DNA of 42,043 nt from Hallella mizrahii (lineage in GTDB: Bacteria; Bacteroidota; Bacteroidia; Bacteroidales; Bacteroidaceae): contig NZ_VUNG01000036.1 of the NCBI RefSeq assembly GCF_009695775.1, positions 1 to 42,043 on the forward strand, read 5' to 3'. A model generated the notes under the pieces. That model was not told where the DNA came from, searched no databases, and saw nothing but the letters and a program-made list of their open reading frames with translations. The number at the start of each line of letters is the position of its first letter. The first letter of the stretch is position 1. The position numbers and the translations under genes were made by a program. Below, one piece after another: positions 9,766 through 17,588 of the stretch.

Positions 9766-9811
9766 ATTTGACGAAGGAAAAGTACAAGAATAAATAAAAG
9801 TCAACTAATAA

Positions 9812-9843
9812 TTTGCTAATTCAGAATTTATTTCTTACCTTTG
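9812..9843 (+). promoter_or_regulatory. Promoter of the abiF-like RNA/Abi_2 cassette
   Basis: TTTG (9812-9815), a 20-nt spacer and TACCTTTG (9836-9843) form a perfect Bacteroidetes promoter. Transcription would begin near 9850, at the start of the structured RNA. Confidence 0.75.
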
Positions 9844-9849
9844 CAATCA

Positions 9850-9901
9850 CTAGAACCCGCCAAGCCTCTCAACGATGCTCAAATGAGCGGGTCGTTTTTT
9901 T
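9850..9901 (+). ncRNA. Short structured RNA upstream of Abi_2 (abiF RNA-like)
   Basis: Directly after a perfect promoter, ACCCGC (9855-9860) pairs with GCGGGT (9887-9892) around an inner hairpin GCTCaaatGAGC, followed by a 7-T run (9895-9901). The next gene begins at 9905. A small terminator-ended RNA in front of an Abi_2/AbiF gene matches the known abiF RNA motif, where the RNA is thought to restrain a HEPN toxin. Here the family assignment rests on position and structure read by eye; no covariance model was run. It could also be only a leader terminator. Confidence 0.55.
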
Positions 9902-9904
9902 AAT

Positions 9905-10288
9905 ATGACGAGGCCGTTCAACAAACATTATAGTAGCCCTCGTATCTCCCAATATTTTGATCTACAGATTAAGCCTTTTGAATCATGGCTGACCATCATT
10001 ACGCTCACTCGAAATGCATGCTGTCATCATGCACATGTATGGAACAAACGAAATACCATTAGGGCAATGATACCAAACACAATGTTACGTCCATGGATTA
10101 CACTGCCTACAGATTCTTTAAGAATATACTTTAATCTATGTATCATTAAGTATTTCGTTGATGTTATTTCGCAAAATAATCATATGAAGAAGAATCTTCT
10201 TGATTTACTTGCACAATTTCCTAATATAGACATCCAAGCCATGGGATTCCCATCTAACTGGGAGCAAGAACCAATTTGGCAGAATTAG
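9905..10288 (+). pseudogene. Internally deleted Abi_2/AbiF-family (HEPN) gene
   Basis: 127 aa. After a nine-residue start MTRPFNKHY the frame jumps to the C-terminal part of the Abi_2 family: ISQYFDLQIKPFESWL, then LTRNACCHHAHVWNKR, and the family ending MGFPSNWEQEPIWQN. R-N-x-x-x-H in RNACCH is the HEPN ribonuclease motif and is intact. Family members are around 300 aa, so roughly 170 internal residues are missing, which suggests an in-frame deletion. AbiF/AbiD proteins stop phage growth by abortive infection. The fragment keeps its promoter, RNA and catalytic motif, so a residual role, for example as a decoy, cannot be excluded, but loss of function is likelier. Confidence 0.7.
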
Positions 10289-10469
10289 AGATTTTAAAGT
10301 AGCCCTATTTACGCCCTAATTAATCTTTACAGCCATTACGTCAAGGAATCCTATTAGATAGATAGAAGTGGTCTGCTACATCTTTCTTTAGGGAATACAG
10401 GATGAGGAAGGTTATCAAGAATTTGAGATTTTTTTTGCTGATAGTTAGTGCGATATATATTCGCGTATA

Positions 10470-10669
10470 GCGCAAGCATCCCTCCTGACTCTATGTTGGG
10501 AGCAGGAGGGATGAAGCTGTTATCCCGAAATCTAAGAAACCTTTTATATGTATCAATTGTTGAACGAAGCAATCTTATCTTGCGAGACAGAGCTGACGGT
10601 CCTTGATGATCAGACCGCGAAAGCTGTCGGGAACGGTTCTGCCGGTAAGGTCGTAGCACCTCTGCTGAC
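10470..10669. repeat. Right copy of the GH5 3'-end direct repeat
   Basis: Bases 10495-10669 match 9591-9765 without a difference. This copy is joined to the intact GH5 gene. It contains a stem-loop (CATCCCTCCTG at about 10478-10488 with CAGGAGGGATG at 10503-10513) downstream of the GH5 stop, with no T-tract. Confidence 0.9.
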
Positions 10670-12254
10670 CGTTGCCGGTCATTGCCAGATTAAAGATGGC
10701 GGTGGTCATGCCCTCTGGCATGATGATCACATTCTTCAGTCTTACGCCGTAGCCCTGCATGATGAGGCCTTTGGTTTGTAGCTTTGCCAATGTGGCGGCA
10801 TCGAAGCTCAGGCTCAGCGAATAGGTTCTGTCATTGGTGCCCTGAGCAGCTTTGGGATCATAACTGCCCTTATAGTTTTTGCCGTTTATTTTGAAGTTGA
10901 CTTTACCGCTCCAGTCGCCATACATCAGTTGCAACTGCTCATAGTCGGCCGAAGGTACTTGCTCTATGGTCAGCATCAGCCGTCCCTTGGCAGTGAAGCC
11001 GTTGAACTTATTAGCCGGGATCTTCAGTTGCAGGCCCTCGCTCCAGTTGAGCAGCGCATCACCTTCCCAGAAGACGCCGTTCTCTGCCTTTTCCTTATAG
11101 GGCTCCAGCCCGGCTCCCAGCTGCAAGCCCTGCAAGAGCCACGGTGCGTCGACACTCATATGATTATTACGGTTGAAGATGCCGTAGATTTCACTGCCGT
11201 TGCCAAACGTGTTGTTGTCCCACACGATGGGGGCAAAGCCACGCTTGCGAGCCTCCTTGACGAGCTGCTGGAGATAGTATTTCTCATTGTCGAGTTGTGT
11301 AGCGCGATCGTCGCTGGTGAAGTGAGTAGAGACACCCAACTCACCGATGATCACACCGAGCCCCTTGTCGGCCCATAGCGTCTTGGCCTTGTCGAAGGTG
11401 TTTGTCAGCTGGCTCTCGTCGTCGGGAGAAATCTTGCCTTTGTCTTTGAAAGCCTGTCCCCAATAGTAGTAGCATCCCTCTTTGCCACTGCAATAGTTGT
11501 AGGGATTGTAGTAGTGGAACTCAACGCACAGCCGGTCTTTGGCCGGATCGTTGGGGATGACGAAATGCTGAAAGCCGTAGTCGGGATTGCAGGAGTAGGT
11601 CTGCACGATGAGCACGCGCTCGGCGTTGTTGCCACCCGTGGCGCGCACAGCGTTGATGAACGTTTGGTTGTAGCTGTTCTCCACGTCGGCCTGCTCCTGA
11701 GTCGGTGCCTGCCAGTTGACCTGCGTCTCGTTGATGCCGGCAAAGGCCAGGTCTGGACCATAATCCTTGAAGTGTGTGGCGATCTGCTTCCACAGCGCGG
11801 CAAGCTTCTCGTTGTTTTCTTTCTGCTGTGCAAAGAAAGGATGCTGCTCCAACCACACTTCGTGATGGGTATTGATGATGACTTTCATCTTCTCGTCCAA
11901 GCAGTAGTTGACCACCTCCTCCACGCGATTCATCCACTTGCTGTCGATGGTCATCGTCTTCTCGTCGGTGAGATGGCAGCCCCACTGCACGGGGATGCGC
12001 ACACAGTTGAAGCCCTGTGCCTTCACAGCCTTGATCATCTCGCGCGTTGTCATTGGGTTGCCCCATGCCGTCTCGTCGTTGCCTTTGCTTTCGAGACTGT
12101 TGCCGAGGTTCCATCCGAGCACGACAGACGAAGCCCATGTCTTGGCGTCGATGTTCATCTCTTCGGCCGTTGTAGCGGCTCCCGCGGGTATGGTCAGCCA
12201 TGTTGAGCACAGCCAGCAGGCCAGTAATAACAGTATGTTTTTGCTTCTTGTCAT
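10575..12254 (-). CDS. GH5 family endo-glucanase/xyloglucanase with binding module and T9SS-like tail
   Basis: 559 aa. A signal peptide (1-27) precedes the GH5 barrel (about 35-355): GWNLGNSLES, RIPVQW, NTHHE, acid/base Glu176 in GINET, HYYNP, and nucleophile Glu305 in IIGELG. The usual NEP motif reads NET, an unusual variant. Residues ~390-512 form a beta-sandwich resembling the C-terminal module of the SGBP at 3354. The end, CYDLTGRTVPDSFRGLII, resembles a type A T9SS sorting tail, so the enzyme should be secreted or surface-anchored. It would cut the polysaccharide backbone outside the cell to feed SusCD. It is divergent from the HTCS. Its last 31 codons are duplicated at 9671-9765. The exact GH5 subfamily was not determined. 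Confidence 0.85.
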   Translation of the reverse strand: MTRSKNILLLLACWLCSTWLTIPAGAATTAEEMNIDAKTWASSVVLGWNLGNSLESKGNDETAWGNPMTTREMIKAVKAQGFNCVRIPVQWGCHLTDEKTMTIDSKWMNRVEEVVNYCLDEKMKVIINTHHEVWLEQHPFFAQQKENNEKLAALWKQIATHFKDYGPDLAFAGINETQVNWQAPTQEQADVENSYNQTFINAVRATGGNNAERVLIVQTYSCNPDYGFQHFVIPNDPAKDRLCVEFHYYNPYNYCSGKEGCYYYWGQAFKDKGKISPDDESQLTNTFDKAKTLWADKGLGVIIGELGVSTHFTSDDRATQLDNEKYYLQQLVKEARKRGFAPIVWDNNTFGNGSEIYGIFNRNNHMSVDAPWLLQGLQLGAGLEPYKEKAENGVFWEGDALLNWSEGLQLKIPANKFNGFTAKGRLMLTIEQVPSADYEQLQLMYGDWSGKVNFKINGKNYKGSYDPKAAQGTNDRTYSLSLSFDAATLAKLQTKGLIMQGYGVRLKNVIIMPEGMTTAIFNLAMTGNGQQRCYDLTGRTVPDSFRGLIIKDRQLCLAR

Positions 12255-12303
12255 AGGTATGAATTGATAAAGATATGAATAGCTGATGTTGTGATAACGC
12301 TGG

Positions 12304-12311
12304 CAAAGTTA
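12304..12311 (-). promoter_or_regulatory. -7 box of the GH5 promoter
   Basis: TAACTTTG on the minus strand is a perfect TAnnTTTG, about 50 nt before the GH5 start. No -33 TTTG is present at the right distance, as with the PUL susC, which fits control by the same HTCS. Confidence 0.45.
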
Positions 12312-12408
12312 CGATGATATTCATAGAAATGATACCGAGCACCGCCAAAAAAGGTTTCTTTTCTGACATTTTTACCATGAAAAAGGTACAATATTAACGC
12401 TTATTTAT

Positions 12409-12416
12409 TAAATTTG
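12409..12416 (+). promoter_or_regulatory. TAnnTTTG box directly before the HTCS start
   Basis: TAAATTTG ends four bases before the ATG at 12421. If used, the mRNA would be leaderless or nearly so. No -33 match is visible, so it may be chance. Confidence 0.3.
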
Positions 12417-12420
12417 CCAC

Positions 12421-15400
12421 ATGAAACAGTTGCGACACCTATTATTATTAGTGAGTTTTCTGCTGACAGCCTTAGCAGCACAGAGTACTCCAATGCCTGC
12501 TCCCGCCTATCAGGTCCGCCACATAGGACTTGCCGAGGGGTTGGACAATATGCGCGTGTTCTCTATTCTGCAGGACCGCAACGACGTGATGTGGATCGCT
12601 ACCAAGAATGGTGTCAACCGCTACAACGGCAGCGTGATGAAGGTCTACCGGCTCAGCAGCGACCGTGTCTACAGCAATGCCGCCGGCCGCATCTTTTCGC
12701 TGCGGCAAGACGGCGACACGCTCTATGCCTACGACAACAAGGGTAATATATATAGGTATAGCTCGGCTTGGGACCACTTTGAGCATGTGGTGAGTCTGAG
12801 CAAATGGTTTCGTGACTATCTCAAACTCAATGATCTGTATATCGACCGGCACCACAGGTTGTGGCTGGCGACCCGCGACGGTCTCTATTGCTATGACCAT
12901 GGCCACGTGTCGCTCGCCGGACCTACACAGGAAGTCAACGTGATCACGGCCGACAACCGCGGCCGTCTCTTCATCGCCACCGCCTCGGCAGTGCTTGTCC
13001 AGTTTGGCAAGAGATGGAAAACATTGTCTGGACTGGAAGGAATGGAAGCGCAGTCGCTCTATTTCGACGCGCCCGCACAGCGGCTGTGGGTAGGCTCATT
13101 GGTGCAGGGCATCCGCGTTTACGACCTCAAAACACATCGTGTCGACGTGGTATCAACGCAACCCCAGATACAGCATCCCGTCAGAGCCATCACACCTTTG
13201 GGACAAGAGACGATGCTCGTGGGTGTCGACGGAGAAGGCGTCTACGCTTTTGACCGTCGGAAACTACAGGGCAGACTGCTGTTCAATGTGTCGGACGATA
13301 CGCGCAACGCACTGGGCGGTAACGGTATCTACGCCGTCGTCGTGGACCGCCAACACAACATTTGGGTGGGCAGCTACACGGGTGGCGTGGACTTGGCCAT
13401 GCCACGTTGGCCAGGCTATCAGTTGTTCCGACATGAGTACAAGGACGGCAACTCACTGATCGACAACAGCGTGAACGCTGTCTGTGCCACTTCCGACGGT
13501 ACGCTGTGGTTTGGTACCAACCTCGGACTGTCGGCTTATCATCCCGCTTCCGGACGCTGGACTCACAGTCTGCAAGGGCGTGTGGTGGTGGCTCTGTGCC
13601 CGTCGGGAAATGGTGGCGTGTGGGCTGGTACCTACGGCAACGGCGTCTTTGCCGTCAACGTGGCGGGGACAGCAACAGCCACCTATAGCCGGTCGTTAGG
13701 AAATCTGTCGGCAGAGTATATTACCAGTCTGGCTTGTGACCACCTTGGACATCTGTGGGTGGGGGCTATCGACGGTCCTCTGTCCTGCATTGTCAATGGC
13801 AAGGCTCACGATCTGCCCATACGGGAAGCGGAATGTCTGACGGCGATCGGCGGTAAAATGGCGGTGGGTACCACGGCAGGCTTCTGCATTGTCGATACCC
13901 GCTCGTGGCTCTACGAGCGCTACTTCACCCCCAGCGACTTCGGCGATAAGGACATCTGTTGCTTCATCAACGCCATCATTGCCGACGGCAACGGGGCTTT
14001 CTGGCTGGGAACAGACGGCGGCGGCATTTATCACTACGATACGTTTACCAAGAAATATTGGCAGATCTCCACACGCCAAGGCTTGCCCTCAAACTCCATA
14101 GCGGGCATTTGCCATGGTGCCCAAGGATTGCTGATGGTCAGTACAGACCGTGGACTCTGTACCTTCGACGGCCGCACACGGCGCGTGCGTCAGCTCAGCA
14201 CCTATGAGGGACTCGATCAGGAATACAACCGCATGGCCTGCTGGCAACTGCCCAAAGGTAAACTGCTGTTCGGTGGCAACGATGGCGGTGTACTGCTCTC
14301 CCCGGCTGCCGTGCTGCCCTCTCACTATACGGCACAGCTCAGGGTGACCTCGATACTGCCTCTCGACACTAAGCTGGCAGGCGACAGTGTCGTGCGACGG
14401 TGTATCTTCGACATGCTGTGCGAGGGACGCATCAGTCTGCCCTATGCGCAAAATTCCTTCACGGTCAACTTTGAATGCATCAACTATCGCTTTCAACACG
14501 ACATCCGCTACGAGTATTTCCTTGAGGGCTATGACAAGCAATGGATCGCGATGCCGCATCTGCAAAGCCTCAGATATACCAATGTACCGTCGGGAAGCTA
14601 TACTCTCCACATACGTGCGCTCAGTCGTACCGACGGCCGCGTCATCGACGCTAAGGATATTCCGCTTGTCATCCAGCGTCCTTGGTGGAACTCCTTCATG
14701 GCTTGGACAGTCTATCTGCTCTTTGTGTTGGCGATCGTCTATCTGGTCTGGCGCCGGTACCGCGACCGACTGGAGTCGAGATACTACAACGAGAAGATCT
14801 CGTTCTTTGTCAACACGGCACACGACATCCGCACGCCACTCAGCCTGGTGCTGGCTCCTCTTGACGACATGGCCAAGGACAGCACGCTCAGCGAGCCGAC
14901 GGCACGCTATCTCTCCATCGCGCGCCGAAATGGTGCAAAACTGTTGAAGATGATCACAGGCTTGCTCGATTTCCAAAAGATCGACCAGCAGAGCAGCGAG
15001 CCAAACGTCAGGAAGATAGCACTGAAACCACTGCTCGAACAGCAAGTCGCACGCTTCGCCTTGCTTGCCCAGGAAAAGAAGATCACGCTCGCGCTCGATG
15101 ATTGTCCGGGCGAGGCCTTGGTCTGGCTCGACCCGATGATGGCCGACAAGCTCTTCGACAACCTCATCTCCAACGCCATCAAATACACGAGTGAGGGCGG
15201 TCACATCCATCTCAAGGCATGGCAACAGCACGGTGAGACCGTCATCAGTGTGGCTGACGATGGCATGGGCATTCCCGAAAGCGATCAAAGACATATCTTC
15301 CGCAGCTTCTATCGTGCTTCCAATGGCGTCAATTCCAAGCAGATGGGAAGTGGACTCGGGCTGATGCTCTGTCGCAAACTGGTGGAGATGCACCACGGAA

Positions 15401-16545
15401 AACTGACGTTTACAAGCAAGGAAAAGGTGGGGACCACCTTCTTTGTACATCTCCCTGCTGACGGCAGCCGCTATTTCCCGCAGGCCGCGGAGCAGGAGGA
15501 GCAGCAGGGGAGAGAAGACGTGACAGCGCAAACAGGCTTGTCGCTCAAAGATTCGGTGACAGAGGCTCCCCTCGACTCTGTAAACCGGAATGCACTCAAG
15601 GACGATTTTGCTGAAGACAAACAGAAGGTGGAAACCAGAGAAAGCCTGCCGCAGGATGAGGAAAACGGCGAGAATGACAAGGATACCATTCTTTTTGTCG
15701 ACGACAACATCGAGTTGTTGCGATACTTGCGTATGTCTTTTTCCAGCGACTACCATATTATTACAAAGGAGAGCGCGGAAGCGGCTTTGGACTATCTGCG
15801 TGACGGCACATGCGACATCGTGGTTTCCGACGTGATGATGGACGGTATGGATGGCGACGAACTTTGCCGTCGGCTGAAGGAAAATGCCGATACGGCATGG
15901 TTGCCGGTCATTCTGCTTACGGCAAAAGTCGGTAAGGACTTTATGATCGAAGGCTTGGACAAGGGAGCCGACGACTATATCTCCAAGCCTTTCGACATGG
16001 ATATTCTGGCAAAGAAAATCCGCAACGTCATCGACAACCGGCGCCGCTTGAGCAAATACTATCTGCGTCGTGCCCTGCAATTGGTTCACGACGGGGATAC
16101 ACAAACCGTGTCACACCATACCAAAGAACCGTCACCGGTGCACACGGGTGGGGCGCCCCACCCTACTCCACAAGGCCGTAGCTGTCAAGAGCCATTGTCC
16201 GAAGAACAGCCGGTAACTCTCAACGCTGCCGACCAAGCCTTCGTCGACCAGGCCACTCAAACGGTGCTCGACCATCTGAGCGAGGAGGACTTTGACGTGA
16301 ACCACCTTTGCAGAGAGATGGCCATGAGCCGTACGCTGTTCTACGGACGACTGAAGACGCTCACCGGCAAGGCACCGCAGGAGTTCATGCGACTCATCCG
16401 GCTGGAACAGGCTGCCGCACTGCTACTGAAAGACGTGCCGGTGCTCGATGTGGCCACACGCTGCGGATTCCAAAACTCGAAATATTTCAGCACGGTATTT
16501 AAGAAGCATTTCGGTATGCCACCGAGCAGATACAAAGAAGAGTAA
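12421..16545 (+). CDS. Hybrid two-component system (HTCS) sensor-regulator of the glycan PUL
   Basis: 1374 aa. A signal peptide (1-20, ending LAAQS) is followed by a periplasmic two-bladed sensor made of repeated two-component-regulator propeller units (about 30-640; repeated WIATKNGVNRY/LWFGTNLGL motifs), a Y_Y_Y domain (about 680-745) and a membrane helix (about 757-778). Then come HisKA with His801 (NTAHDIRTPLSLV), HATPase_c (N-box NLISNAIKY, DDGMGIPE, GSGLGLMLC), a receiver domain with Asp1137 (VVSDVMMDGMDG) and Lys in ISKPF, and an AraC-type HTH (about 1270-1374). It should bind an oligosaccharide signal and activate the divergent GH5 and susCD genes. The REC-HTH linker contains a perfect palindrome at 16146-16163. 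The signal peptide supports the chosen start. Confidence 0.95.
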   Translation: MKQLRHLLLLVSFLLTALAAQSTPMPAPAYQVRHIGLAEGLDNMRVFSILQDRNDVMWIATKNGVNRYNGSVMKVYRLSSDRVYSNAAGRIFSLRQDGDTLYAYDNKGNIYRYSSAWDHFEHVVSLSKWFRDYLKLNDLYIDRHHRLWLATRDGLYCYDHGHVSLAGPTQEVNVITADNRGRLFIATASAVLVQFGKRWKTLSGLEGMEAQSLYFDAPAQRLWVGSLVQGIRVYDLKTHRVDVVSTQPQIQHPVRAITPLGQETMLVGVDGEGVYAFDRRKLQGRLLFNVSDDTRNALGGNGIYAVVVDRQHNIWVGSYTGGVDLAMPRWPGYQLFRHEYKDGNSLIDNSVNAVCATSDGTLWFGTNLGLSAYHPASGRWTHSLQGRVVVALCPSGNGGVWAGTYGNGVFAVNVAGTATATYSRSLGNLSAEYITSLACDHLGHLWVGAIDGPLSCIVNGKAHDLPIREAECLTAIGGKMAVGTTAGFCIVDTRSWLYERYFTPSDFGDKDICCFINAIIADGNGAFWLGTDGGGIYHYDTFTKKYWQISTRQGLPSNSIAGICHGAQGLLMVSTDRGLCTFDGRTRRVRQLSTYEGLDQEYNRMACWQLPKGKLLFGGNDGGVLLSPAAVLPSHYTAQLRVTSILPLDTKLAGDSVVRRCIFDMLCEGRISLPYAQNSFTVNFECINYRFQHDIRYEYFLEGYDKQWIAMPHLQSLRYTNVPSGSYTLHIRALSRTDGRVIDAKDIPLVIQRPWWNSFMAWTVYLLFVLAIVYLVWRRYRDRLESRYYNEKISFFVNTAHDIRTPLSLVLAPLDDMAKDSTLSEPTARYLSIARRNGAKLLKMITGLLDFQKIDQQSSEPNVRKIALKPLLEQQVARFALLAQEKKITLALDDCPGEALVWLDPMMADKLFDNLISNAIKYTSEGGHIHLKAWQQHGETVISVADDGMGIPESDQRHIFRSFYRASNGVNSKQMGSGLGLMLCRKLVEMHHGKLTFTSKEKVGTTFFVHLPADGSRYFPQAAEQEEQQGREDVTAQTGLSLKDSVTEAPLDSVNRNALKDDFAEDKQKVETRESLPQDEENGENDKDTILFVDDNIELLRYLRMSFSSDYHIITKESAEAALDYLRDGTCDIVVSDVMMDGMDGDELCRRLKENADTAWLPVILLTAKVGKDFMIEGLDKGADDYISKPFDMDILAKKIRNVIDNRRRLSKYYLRRALQLVHDGDTQTVSHHTKEPSPVHTGGAPHPTPQGRSCQEPLSEEQPVTLNAADQAFVDQATQTVLDHLSEEDFDVNHLCREMAMSRTLFYGRLKTLTGKAPQEFMRLIRLEQAAALLLKDVPVLDVATRCGFQNSKYFSTVFKKHFGMPPSRYKEE
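16146..16163. repeat. 18-bp perfect palindrome inside the HTCS linker
   Basis: GGGTGGGGC followed by GCCCCACCC encodes part of the Gly/Pro-rich linker between receiver and HTH domains. It resembles the GC-rich palindromic cores of intergenic repeats in this window, suggesting a REP-like piece became coding. Confidence 0.6.
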
Positions 16546-16547
16546 TT

Positions 16548-16693
16548 ATTCAGCTGCCATAACGCCCTTTGGCGATAACAAGTTGTTGATATAACTGGAG
16601 ATTTTTAGTTATATAGAAGCGAATTCCTTTCGGTGGATAGTATCCACATCGTCTTGCTGGTATTACCCTGTTAACGGCGCGGCAGGCGGTGAG
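16548..16693 (-). repeat. Dispersed repeat, copy A
   Basis: About 146 bp just after the HTCS stop. Read on the minus strand it matches copy C (38697-38848) over nearly its whole length, with shared blocks CCTGCCGCGCC, AACACC/ATACCA..GATGTGGAT and TTATCGCCAAAGGGCG. It is a noncoding MITE- or REP-like element. Confidence 0.8.
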
Positions 16694-16833
16694 TAGGGGC
16701 GGGGTTCATCCCCGCCCTAACCCCCGCAAAAGATATAAAAGCCATGTGGCACGGTTGATGGAATGATTACCGCCAAGGGGCATGGAATGATTACCGCCAA
16801 GGGGGTTAGGGCGGGGATGAACCCCGCCCCTAC
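16693..16833. repeat. 33-bp perfect inverted repeat enclosing a 22-bp tandem repeat
   Basis: 16693-16725 and 16801-16833 are exact reverse complements, each itself carrying a GGCGGGG/CCCCGCC hairpin. Between them a 22-bp unit beginning TGGAATGATTACCGCC occurs twice (16759-16780 and 16783-16804). REP-type element. The stretch 16834-17156 holds no supported gene. Confidence 0.85.
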
Positions 16834-17156
16834 GAACCTCCCCAAGCCGACATTGCTGACATTCGCCGTATATTCGTTAGAAGTAGACTTTTGCTGCGTT
16901 TTCTTTTTATTTTCCTGCCTTTCGGCCTGTATTCGGTGAATACTTACAAAGAAGAGAAAATGCCGTAAAGAAAGTGAAACGGGAATCTCCAAACAGTAAT
17001 TACGGGGTGGACAGGTCTACACGCCACTGCAATTGTTTTGACAAAACACCTTCTGTCAACGCTCGCAAACTAGAGAGTACAGAGACCTCCTTTCCTGTTC
17101 TGCAGCAAGAAAAAGAGGCGTTTCACCCCACCCTTTGCCATTTTTCGGTGACAAAA

Positions 17157-17260
17157 CAGTTGTTTCATCCGATCATCTCAGTTGTTTGTGCCGATCAAAA
17201 CACTTGTTTCTTCAGCACAAACAACTGAGATGATCACAAATTCTCTAGAGAATTTGTGCT
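17157..17260. repeat. Direct repeats, a 21-bp inverted repeat and a 24-bp palindrome
   Basis: Three related units starting CAGTTGTTT, CAGTTGTTT and CACTTGTTT begin at 17157, 17180 and 17202 (22-23 nt spacing). 17172-17192 and 17216-17236 are a perfect inverted repeat (GATCATCTCAG... arm) around a 23-nt loop. Immediately after, 17236-17259 is a perfect palindrome centred on CTAG. The remaining interval to 17588 holds only short ORFs that look spurious. Purpose unknown: operator, recombination site or structured RNA. Confidence 0.7.
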
Positions 17261-17588
17261 CAGAAAGGCTTTTTTGCCACTATTCACTTGGCTTTTTCTT
17301 TCCCCTAGAAACCAAGATCTTTACAACATGCTTATTGTCAGCGAATTACAAAAACAGCGAAATTTTCGCGAAATTGAGAGCAAAGTAACCTCTCGCACAG
17401 AAAATCTCCAAGATAAAGCCGGTTTTTTGTCAGTTTTCTCAACAGTATCTATTTTCAAAGGAGCGATGGTCTGCGATAGTCCAAATTGTAGAGATTGTCC
17501 AATGAGAGTAAGTGGGCAAGCATACCAAATGTCGGGCAAAGTGACTTCCCTGCCAAGATATTCCTGAGCATGGATCTTCAAGAACTGT

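Noticed and set aside
10354..10659. 101-aa minus-strand ORF at the GH5 3' end, similar to one at 9438-9767
   Set aside because: The similarity is explained by the 175-bp DNA duplication; the frame is out of register with GH5 and has no motif.
12409..12420. Leaderless HTCS mRNA as a firm claim
   Set aside because: A perfect -7 box is there but no -33 box, and such 8-base motifs occur by chance in AT-rich spacers; kept only as a low-confidence site.
14089..16104. 671-aa open frame on the minus strand inside the HTCS gene
   Set aside because: It is an antisense shadow of a clearly coding HTCS kinase/receiver region, with no family features of its own.
17256..17567. Overlapping ORFs of 103 aa (+) and 86 aa (-)
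   Set aside because: Neither has a recognisable motif, both overlap the palindrome cluster or its flank, and composition looks noncoding.
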